A program made the position numbers and the translations under genes. A DNA stretch of 64,000 nt from Streptomyces phaeofaciens (GTDB taxonomy: Bacteria; Actinomycetota; Actinomycetes; Streptomycetales; Streptomycetaceae): NCBI RefSeq assembly GCF_014648915.1, contig NZ_BMSA01000005.1, positions 124,001 to 188,000 on the forward strand. The letters run 5' to 3'. The notes below the pieces were generated by a model that did no database searches, had not been told where the DNA came from, and worked only from the letters and a program-made list of their open reading frames with translations. Shown here piece after piece: positions 42,827-51,541 of this stretch. The first letter of the stretch is position 1. Each line of letters starts with the position of its first letter.

Positions 42827-42905
42827 GCAAGGCAGCATATGGCTTCGCCCGTTCGCGGCGTGTCGCCGGGGTTGTGGGAAACGGGGCGCGGGCGAAGCTG
42901 GGGCG

Positions 42906-43565
42906 ATGGACGACGACAGCCGTTACGACCGCTGGGAACAGGGCACCGAGATCCCCCTGTTCCTGGCGTCGCTGCTCTTCCTGGCCGCCTATGCCGCCCG
43001 TGTCCTCGCCGTGAGCATGCCGTCCGGCTGGAAGGACCTGTGCGGGTTCACGATGCTGGCGCTCTGGCTGGTGTTCGCCGCGGACTACGTCGTCCGCTGG
43101 CGCCTCAGCGGGCAGCACTTCCCGCACTTCGTCAGGACGCACTTCCTGCACACGGTGGTGGTCCTTCTGCCCCTGCTGCGGCCGCTGCGGATCGTCCCGC
43201 TCTACGACGCCATCCAGCGTCGGCAGGGGGAGCCCCGGGTCTCGCTGCACGCGCGGGTGATCGCCTACGCCGGCCTGTCGACGCTGCTCCTCGGCTTCGC
43301 CGGGGCCCTCGCGGTCTTCCAGCAGGAGCGTGGGGCGCCCGGTGCCACCATGCGGACGTTCGGGGACGCGGTGTGGTGGGCCGCCGAGACCCTCAGCACG
43401 GTCGGCTACGGGGACATCACACCGGTGACCACGGGCGGCCGGGCGATCGCGATGGTGATGATGGCCGGCGGCCTGGCCCTGCTCGGCGCGGTGACCGGGT
43501 CGTTCTCCTCCTGGCTGCTGCAGATCTTCTCGCGCGAGAGCGACCGCAGGCCCCCGGAGGACTGA
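42906..43565 (+). CDS. Potassium channel family protein
   Basis: 219 residues from ATG 42906 (MDDDSRYDRWEQGTEIPLFL). The selectivity filter TVGYGD is intact, preceded by a pore helix (FGDAVWWAAETLS) and followed by an S6-like helix (AIAMVMMAGGLALLGAVTGSFSSWLL). Upstream hydrophobic segments (about 18-37, 47-66, 80-98, 122-142) and RPLRIVPLYDAIQRR look like a short voltage-sensor-type module with few basic residues. It opens divergently from the HIT gene by 79 bp. Confidence 0.88.
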   Translation: MDDDSRYDRWEQGTEIPLFLASLLFLAAYAARVLAVSMPSGWKDLCGFTMLALWLVFAADYVVRWRLSGQHFPHFVRTHFLHTVVVLLPLLRPLRIVPLYDAIQRRQGEPRVSLHARVIAYAGLSTLLLGFAGALAVFQQERGAPGATMRTFGDAVWWAAETLSTVGYGDITPVTTGGRAIAMVMMAGGLALLGAVTGSFSSWLLQIFSRESDRRPPED

Positions 43566-43583
43566 GCCTTCCGGGGGCCTGCG
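43547..43583. terminator. Terminator overlapping the K+ channel stop, facing thrS
   Basis: A 13-bp perfect stem (43547-43559 with 43571-43583) spans the channel stop codon (43563-43565) and lies 15 nt after the thrS stop; probably bidirectional. Confidence 0.7.
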
Positions 43584-43598
43584 GGGGGCGGGATCAGG

Positions 43599-45575
<1,977 letters not shown>

Positions 45576-45665
45576 CGGTCTCTCCTGACTGCTGGTGGGT
45601 GCGGCGCCGTACTGTGAGCGCGCGCAATAGGGGATCGTACCGACCCGCACCCGCCGACCGCGAAA

Positions 45666-46901
45666 TCAGTCCCCGCGCTCCTCCCCGCCGCAGGCCTCCT
45701 CGAAGACGGCCGTGATCTCTGCGGTCTCCTGCAACGACTTCATCAGCCGGTCCCGCTCCGCCTCGTCCACCTGGACGGGAGCGACCGCGCAGGCCCCGCC
45801 GAGCCTGCGGAAGCCGCCCCGGCTCTCCAGCCGTCCCTGGACCCGCACCGGCAGCCCGACGAGGTGGGCCTGTCCGGCGATGCGGTAGTCCTCCTCGTCG
45901 AGGGTGACCCGGACGTACGGGATGTCGGCGCCGGCCAGCACCCGCAGCCGTACGCTGCCCTCTCCGCGGGGTCCGGGCCGGCGCAGCCGGACCACCGCGC
46001 CGGTGATCCGCACGGACACGGAGGGTTCCTCGCGCAGATAGCGGGCGCCGGCCTCGCGCAGCGCGGGCAGATCGCCGGGGGAGAACTCGATGGGCTCGGT
46101 GTCCGCCGCGCAGTCGGCGGGGACCCCGGCCGCGGGGGCCCACTCGACGGCAATCCGGGCGCCCTCGGTGCCCCGGACGAGGGCGATGAGCGCCTCGGTC
46201 AGCTCCCGGCTGGCACCGGCCTCCACGGCGCCGTCGAAGGCGTCCATGCCGCCGGTGGCCCGCTGGTAGTCGATGGCCTCGCGGACCGCGTAGAGGGCCT
46301 GGTGGAGCCGTACGGCGAGCGGGCGGCCGGGGTCGGTGGACACGAAGGCGGTGAGGCGGCGGCCGTCGGACGCGGGGCCGACGAGGACGTGGTCGAGGAG
46401 CGCGGTCGCCGCGCGGCGGTGCCGGGCGCCGTAGTAGCCGGCCCGCGCGCGGGTGGCGAGGGCACCGGCGAGGAGCATCTGGCGGGCGGCGCCGCGCAGC
46501 TGTTCCTCGACGGTCCAGGGCGCGGCCCCGGCGGGCCCGTCCGGCACGTCCCGCCACCAGCGGATCTCGTCACTGGGCACGGCGAGTCCGACCAGCACCT
46601 CGCGTGCGGAGGGCGCGCCGCTGCGGGCCAGGGCCTGGAGGGCCTCGCCGAGCAGGTCGTCGCTGTCGGGGAAGGCCCGGCTCTCCGGCACGAGCAGGCT
46701 GGTGCCGGCGGCGGCAGGTCCGGGCGGGGTCCAGCGGCCGTACCGTCCGGCGGCGCCGCCGCGCCGCTGCCAGCCGTGCCGGCGCAGCAGGGCGCCGAGC
46801 ACGGCGGGGTCGACCTTGCCGGGCTCGGGGGGACGGTTCCAGTGGGATTCGGGGTGCGGCCGTACCGGCCGTACGGACTCGTCGAGGGGGCGGTGGGTCA
46901 T
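45666..46901 (-). CDS. Uncharacterised 411-aa protein with C-terminal OB-like domain
   Basis: 411 residues from ATG 46899-46901. The N-terminus has a short winged-helix-like stretch (DPAVLGALLRRHGWQRRGGAAGRYGRW). The middle is helical with conserved-looking SDEIRWWRDVP and HRRAATALLDHVLVG segments. The C-terminal about 110 residues (SVSVRITGAVVRLRRPGPR...VRVQGRLESRGGFRRLGG) read like an OB fold. No signal peptide or membrane segment. It overlaps the nuclease-like gene by 4 nt (ATGA), so the two are translated together. Function unknown. Confidence 0.75.
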   Translation of the reverse strand: MTHRPLDESVRPVRPHPESHWNRPPEPGKVDPAVLGALLRRHGWQRRGGAAGRYGRWTPPGPAAAGTSLLVPESRAFPDSDDLLGEALQALARSGAPSAREVLVGLAVPSDEIRWWRDVPDGPAGAAPWTVEEQLRGAARQMLLAGALATRARAGYYGARHRRAATALLDHVLVGPASDGRRLTAFVSTDPGRPLAVRLHQALYAVREAIDYQRATGGMDAFDGAVEAGASRELTEALIALVRGTEGARIAVEWAPAAGVPADCAADTEPIEFSPGDLPALREAGARYLREEPSVSVRITGAVVRLRRPGPRGEGSVRLRVLAGADIPYVRVTLDEEDYRIAGQAHLVGLPVRVQGRLESRGGFRRLGGACAVAPVQVDEAERDRLMKSLQETAEITAVFEEACGGEERGD

Positions 46902-47464
46902 GGTCTGCCTCCCGTCCCGACCCGCGTCATGATCTCGCACAGCGCCCGGTCGTCGAAGATGCGTGAGGTCGGTATCCGCACGGTGGTCCGGGTCCGGCCG
47001 GTGACGGGGTGGCCGGCGAGATTGACCCAGTAGCAGCAGTGCCGCAGGTCGAGGCGGTCGTGCCCGGCCCGCAGCCACTGGTCCTGCGACCGGGGGACGA
47101 TCATCACCACCAGGATCTTGTGCACCGAGACCGGGGTGCGGGCGAGCTTGCGCAGGTGGTCGTTGTCGAGGGTGAAGGAGAAGAACCGGCCCGGCGGGCT
47201 GGGCGCGACCTGGTAGGTCGCCTTGAGCTGCACCTTGATGGTGACCTCGTCGTCCACGGTGTGCCCGGGGGCGCTGTGGCTGACGTGCCAGTCGATGCCG
47301 TTGTCCGGGAACGGCTGGGACAACGAGCAGCCCGCCGCCGCCGCGACCGCGTGCAAGTAGCCCACCTGCAAGGTCTCCATGCAGGCGGTGGTGGCGAGTG
47401 TGCCGCGATGGGGGCCCGTGTGTTCGGGCAGCAGCCCGCCCCGCTCGGGCTGCGCTATCGCCAT
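46898..47464 (-). CDS. DUF4365-like PD-(D/E)xK nuclease-fold protein
   Basis: 188 residues from ATG 47462-47464 (MAIAQPERGGLLPEHTG). The likely nuclease core is E30 in CMETLQVGYLHA, D58 in DNGIDWHV, and Q79-L80-K81 in TIKVQLKATYQ, matching E...D...QxK as in DUF4365 and related restriction-like folds. The second half (SFTLDNDHLRKLARTPVSVHKILVVMIVP, LRHCCYWVNLAGHP) is also typical. It shares a 4-nt overlap with the 411-aa gene and diverges from the exonuclease gene. It could act on DNA in defence or repair; this is inferred. Confidence 0.75.
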   Translation of the reverse strand: MAIAQPERGGLLPEHTGPHRGTLATTACMETLQVGYLHAVAAAAGCSLSQPFPDNGIDWHVSHSAPGHTVDDEVTIKVQLKATYQVAPSPPGRFFSFTLDNDHLRKLARTPVSVHKILVVMIVPRSQDQWLRAGHDRLDLRHCCYWVNLAGHPVTGRTRTTVRIPTSRIFDDRALCEIMTRVGTGGRP

Positions 47465-47666
47465 GACGAACAGCCTTCCCAGCCAGAAGAGATGCCCGGA
47501 ACCGGGCCGGGTGAATACTGAGTGAATCCCGCCGCGGGCCGCTGAACTGCAAAGACCCGTACTCCTGTTGTGTCCTTCCGGCGTACGGCGCAAACAGCCC
47601 GGGTATCACCAAACAGGCAGAAGACGGTGCGTCAGCTGCCGTGGGTGAACGAGGGGTTGTGTTGGT

Positions 47667-48392
47667 ATGTCGTACTGGTACGAGGGCCCTCTGGCCGCCT
47701 TCGACACGGAGACGACGGGCATCGACGTGGAGTCCGACCGCATAGTGTCGGCCGCGCTCGTCGTCCAGGACGCCCCGGGCGTCCGGCCCAGGGTGAGCCG
47801 CTGGCTGGTGAACCCGGGCGTGCCGGTGCCCGCCGAGGCGACGGCGGTGCACGGGCTGACGGAGGAGCATCTTCAGCGCAACGGCCGCTGGCCGTCGCCG
47901 GTGATGTTCGAGATAGCCGAGCTGCTGGCCGAACAGGCGGCGGCGGGACGGCCGTTGGTGGTGATGAACGCGCCGTTCGACCTGACGCTGCTCGACCGGG
48001 AGCTGCGTCGGCACCGGGCCTCGTCGCTGGACCACTGGCTGGAGCCGGCCCCGCTGCGGGTGCTGGATCCGCGGGTCCTGGACAAGCACCTGGACCGCTA
48101 CCGCAAGGGCCGCCGTACGCTCACCGACCTGTGTGCGCACTACGAGGTGTCCCTGTCCGACGCGCACGACGCGGCGGCGGACGCGCTGGCGGCGCTGGAG
48201 GTCGTGCGCGCGGTGGGCCGGCGCTTCGCGGCCCGTCTGGAGCGCCTGTCCCCCGCCGATCTGCACGCCCTCCAGACGGCGTGGCACGCGGCGCAGGCCC
48301 GGGGTCTCCAGGCGTGGTTCGCGCGCAGCGGCAATCCGGAGACGGTGGACATCTCGTGGCCGCTGCGCCCGGAGCTGCCGGCCGCGGCCTGA
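47667..48392 (+). CDS. DEDDh 3'-5' exonuclease (DnaQ/epsilon-like)
   Basis: 241 residues. Exo I FDTETTGID, Exo II VMNAPFDLTLLDREL, Exo III HDAAADALAALEV carry the D-E-D-D-H residues. A helical C-terminal extension of about 50 residues (LHALQTAWHAAQARGLQAWF) is of the kind found in Streptomyces stand-alone exonucleases. It starts at ATG 47667, 202 bp divergent from the nuclease-like gene. Confidence 0.93.
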   Translation: MSYWYEGPLAAFDTETTGIDVESDRIVSAALVVQDAPGVRPRVSRWLVNPGVPVPAEATAVHGLTEEHLQRNGRWPSPVMFEIAELLAEQAAAGRPLVVMNAPFDLTLLDRELRRHRASSLDHWLEPAPLRVLDPRVLDKHLDRYRKGRRTLTDLCAHYEVSLSDAHDAAADALAALEVVRAVGRRFAARLERLSPADLHALQTAWHAAQARGLQAWFARSGNPETVDISWPLRPELPAAA

Positions 48393-48491
48393 CCGGAGCG
48401 GCGCTAGGACGTGCGGAGACGTGCCGAGGCGTACGGAGACGCACGGAGGACGCACGGAGGACGCACGGACATGTGCCGGTGGAACGCAGAA

Positions 48492-48520
48492 GAACCGGCC
48501 CGCGTGACGCGGACCGGTTC
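48492..48520 (-). terminator. tRNA-Val terminator (first copy)
   Basis: A 13-bp stem with one G-U pair (48492-48504 with 48508-48520) lies 8 nt beyond the tRNA 3' end; tt follows on the minus strand. Confidence 0.7.
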
Positions 48521-48528
48521 TCTCCCGG

Positions 48529-48600
48529 TGGGCGATACTGGGTTCGAACCAGTGACCTCTTCGGTGTGAACGAAGCGCTCTCCCACTGAGCTAATCGCCC
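48529..48600 (-). tRNA. tRNA-Val (anticodon CAC), copy 1
   Basis: 72 nt folding as a standard cloverleaf: acceptor GGGCGAT/ATCGCCC with A discriminator, D stem GCTC/GAGC, anticodon stem CTTCG/CGAAG with loop TTCACAC (anticodon CAC, codon GUG), T arm ACTGG/CCAGT with TTCGAAC. CCA is not encoded. A -10-like TATTGT lies about 15 nt upstream of the 5' end. Identical in all 72 positions to the copy at 59481. Confidence 0.97.
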
Positions 48601-48639
48601 GGGAACGCACTGAACAATACAGGTCCCCGGACGCTTCCT

Positions 48640-49086
48640 TCAAACCGCTTGCAGGTAGCCGGCCAGTCCGCGCCGTCCGGCGCGCATCATCAGCCGGTGG
48701 TTCGCGCGGAACACCGGCCGCCCGGCCACGGCGAACCGCCTGAGCAGCGGCTTGTTCACGTCGACGACCTGCTCGTAGCGGGCGAGCGTGCCGGGGCCGC
48801 CGGCGGTGAGCGTCCAGCGGGCCCAGCCGTCGATGTCGCCGGACATCCGGATCTCCAGCACGCCGGCCACCGGATCGCGCCGCACCTCGTGCGCGGTGAA
48901 CGTCATGTCGTAGGGCAGGAGGGAGCGGATGCGGATGACGCCGGTCGTGTCGTCGATCCGTTTCACCTCCCGCACCTGGCGCCACCAGCGCGGATAGTCC
49001 TCGGCCCGCTCCAGGGCCGTGTACACGGCGGCGGGCGGCGCGGGCAGGGCCCACAGGCTGAGGAAGCGGTAATGGGTCCAGTCCAT
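48640..49086 (-). CDS. SRPBCC (polyketide cyclase/START-like) protein
   Basis: 148 residues from ATG 49084-49086 (MDWTHYRFLSLWALPAPPA). The SRPBCC pattern is clear: AVYTALERAEDYPRWWRQVREVKRIDD at the start, a beta sheet (YDMTFTAHEVRRDP, VLEIRMSGDIDGWARWTL), and a long C-terminal helix (FRANHRLMMRAGRRGLAGYLQAV). Ligand unknown. The 5' end of this gene faces the tRNA-bounded segment. Confidence 0.85.
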   Translation of the reverse strand: MDWTHYRFLSLWALPAPPAAVYTALERAEDYPRWWRQVREVKRIDDTTGVIRIRSLLPYDMTFTAHEVRRDPVAGVLEIRMSGDIDGWARWTLTAGGPGTLARYEQVVDVNKPLLRRFAVAGRPVFRANHRLMMRAGRRGLAGYLQAV

Positions 49087-49188
49087 GGGCCGAGTGTGCC
49101 CGTACGGAGGCCCGCCGAGCGGCATTTGAGTACGCCCCTGAGTACCCGTACCCATGGCATTCGGCGTGACGCGGACCACACTCCAGGC

Positions 49189-51534
49189 ATGACGCACTTT
49201 CCGCCCCCGGCCGAGGAGCTCCGGCTCCTCGACGCCGAGCTGCGCCGACTGGACGCCCGCCGGGGCCAGTTGCTGGCCCGCCGCGCCTGGCTGGTCACCA
49301 CGCTCCACCCGGTACGGCCGTCGGCCGCGACCGCTCCGCCGCCGCCCGTACCGCCCCGGCCCGAGGCGACCGCCCCCGGCGTGCAGAACGTCCTGCTGCT
49401 CCTCGGCGGCATCCTGCTCACGGTCGCGGCGATGGTGTTCACCCTGGTCAGCTGGGGTCAGCTGGGTATCGCGGGCCGTTCCCTGGTGCTGGGCGCGGTC
49501 ACCCTGGCCGTGCTCGGCGCCCCCGCGGTGCTGCTGCGGCGGACGCTGCGCTCGACCGCCGAGACCGTCGCGGGCCTCGGCCTCGCACTGACCGTGCTGG
49601 ACACGTTCGCGCTGCACGAGGTGGCGTTCCGCACGGCGGACGGCACGACGTACGCGGCGGTCTGCGCGACCCTGCTGGCGGCACTCTGGACGGGCTACGG
49701 CACGGCGCTCGGCGCCCTGCGGCTGCCGCTCCCGGCCGCCCTGCTGGTCGCCCAACTCCCTTTGCCTCTCTGGGTGGTGGCGGCCGGTGGAGAGCTGTAC
49801 GCGGCCGCTGTCGCCGTGCTGCTGACGGCCGCGTTCGACGTGGCGGTCGCGCTGCGGGTGTCCGGGCGGGCCGTCCGGCTCGTCGCCGTGGTGTGCGCGT
49901 TCGGCGCGGGCGGCTGGGGTGTCCTGGCGGCCGGTGTGCTCGCCCTGGACGCCTCCGGCCCGGGTGCCGCCGCCCGTGCGGCGGGGCTCTTCGCCCTCGC
50001 GGCGGCGATCGCCGTGGCCGCCGCCCGGTATGCCCCGCGCCCCGGGCTCGCCCTGGGCACGGCGGCGGCGGGCGGCCTCCTCCTGGTCGCCGGCGCCGCG
50101 GGCGTCCTGCGGGTGACGGTGCCCGGTGACTGGCTCGTGCCGGCGTGTCTGGCGTGCGGGATCGCGCTGCTCGCCGTGGCGCGCGGCCCGGAGCCGGTGC
50201 GCCGGGGCCTGACCGCGGCCTCCGCCGCCGTACAGGCGGGCGCGGTGCTGTGGACGCTGCCCGTCGTGGGCGTCACCCTGCTCGGGCCCGCGGCCTGGCT
50301 GGGCCGGGTGTGGACGGGAGCCCCGGCCGACGCCCGCGCCGCCGCGACGCCCGACGCCTTCTGGCCGCCGTACGCGGTCACCGCTCCCCTGGTGCTCGTG
50401 GCGGTCGCCGCCGTCCTGGCGGTCCGGGCCGGCGCGTGGCGGCGGCACGCGCTCCCCCTGGTGTGGGCCGCGGCGGTCGTGCTGCCGGCCGCGCTGGAAC
50501 TGCCGTACGCGGTCGGCCTGCCGGTGCACGGGCTGGCCGTGCTGGGGCTGCTGGCGACCCTGACGCGGCCGGCCCTCGGACCGTCCGTGACCCGGACGGC
50601 CCTCGGGTCGGCCCTGGCGACCTCCCTGAGTGTCGCCCTCGCCTCCCTGGCCGCCGAGCCCGCGACCCTCACCGTCCTCGCCTCGCTCACCGCGCTGTTC
50701 GCGGCGGCGGCACTGCGCGGGTGCCACGCCCCGGTGACGGCGGCCGCCTCCGTCGGGTACGCCACGGCCCTGGCCTGTGCCGTGGGCGCCTCGGCCGGCT
50801 GGCGGCCGGAGCACATCGCGCTGCTGGTCCTGGTGGTCCCGGCGGCCGCGGCCCTGGTGGCGCCCCGGATCACCGGCCCCCGCGCCACGCTCGCGGTGGA
50901 GACGGCGGGAGCCGTCGCCGGCCTCGTCGCCGTCGCTCTGGCGGTCTTCGACCCGCCGCTGCTGGCGCTGGTGCTGTCCCTGTGCGGGGTGATCGCGGCG
51001 GCCACGGCCGTACGACCGGACCGCCGCGCCGTCGGGTACGCGGCCGCCGCCCTCTTCGTCCTGGCCGCCTGGGTACGGCTCGCGGCCTGGCGGGTGGGCC
51101 TCCCGGAGGCGTACACGCTGCCGGTCACCGTCCCGGCGCTGCTCGTCGGGGCCCTGCGCCGGCACCGCGACCCGCGGACGTCGTCCTGGACGGCGTACGG
51201 CCCCGGGCTCGCCGCCACGCTGCTGCCGAGCCTGGCGGCCGCCCAGTACGACCCGGAGTTCACCCGGCCCCTGCTGCTGGGCGCGGGGGCGCTGCTGGTC
51301 ACCCTGCTGGGCGCCCGGCACCGGCTCCGGGCGCCGCTGGTGCTGGGCGGCTCGGTGCTGGTCCTGGACGCGCTGCACGCCCTCGCCCCGTATCTCGCCC
51401 AGGTGGCCGAGCTGCTGCCCCGCTGGGTACCGCCCGCCCTCGCCGGACTGCTGCTGCTCGCACTCGGGGCGACGTACGAGCAGCGGCTGCGGGACGTCCG
51501 GAAGGTGCGGGAGGTCCTGGGGCGGATGAACTGA
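49189..51534 (+). CDS. Large multi-spanning membrane protein (SCO7613-type family)
   Basis: 781 residues from ATG 49189. A 40-residue N-terminal helix (LRLLDAELRRLDARRGQLLARRAWL) precedes a Pro-rich linker and then about 20 hydrophobic segments across the rest of the protein. The first pair (LLLLGGILLTVAAMVFTLVSWGQL, then GRSLVLGAVTLAVLGAPAVLLRR with LRSTAETVAGLGLALTVLDTFAL) matches the SCO7613 C-terminal-type membrane family, of unknown function. Convergent with the lyase gene by 7 bp. Confidence 0.8.
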   Translation: MTHFPPPAEELRLLDAELRRLDARRGQLLARRAWLVTTLHPVRPSAATAPPPPVPPRPEATAPGVQNVLLLLGGILLTVAAMVFTLVSWGQLGIAGRSLVLGAVTLAVLGAPAVLLRRTLRSTAETVAGLGLALTVLDTFALHEVAFRTADGTTYAAVCATLLAALWTGYGTALGALRLPLPAALLVAQLPLPLWVVAAGGELYAAAVAVLLTAAFDVAVALRVSGRAVRLVAVVCAFGAGGWGVLAAGVLALDASGPGAAARAAGLFALAAAIAVAAARYAPRPGLALGTAAAGGLLLVAGAAGVLRVTVPGDWLVPACLACGIALLAVARGPEPVRRGLTAASAAVQAGAVLWTLPVVGVTLLGPAAWLGRVWTGAPADARAAATPDAFWPPYAVTAPLVLVAVAAVLAVRAGAWRRHALPLVWAAAVVLPAALELPYAVGLPVHGLAVLGLLATLTRPALGPSVTRTALGSALATSLSVALASLAAEPATLTVLASLTALFAAAALRGCHAPVTAAASVGYATALACAVGASAGWRPEHIALLVLVVPAAAALVAPRITGPRATLAVETAGAVAGLVAVALAVFDPPLLALVLSLCGVIAAATAVRPDRRAVGYAAAALFVLAAWVRLAAWRVGLPEAYTLPVTVPALLVGALRRHRDPRTSSWTAYGPGLAATLLPSLAAAQYDPEFTRPLLLGAGALLVTLLGARHRLRAPLVLGGSVLVLDALHALAPYLAQVAELLPRWVPPALAGLLLLALGATYEQRLRDVRKVREVLGRMN

Positions 51535-51541
51535 CCTTCGG

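Noticed and set aside
45576..45665. T-box or leader structure before thrS
   Set aside because: Only 90 bp and no specifier stem or T-box sequence visible.
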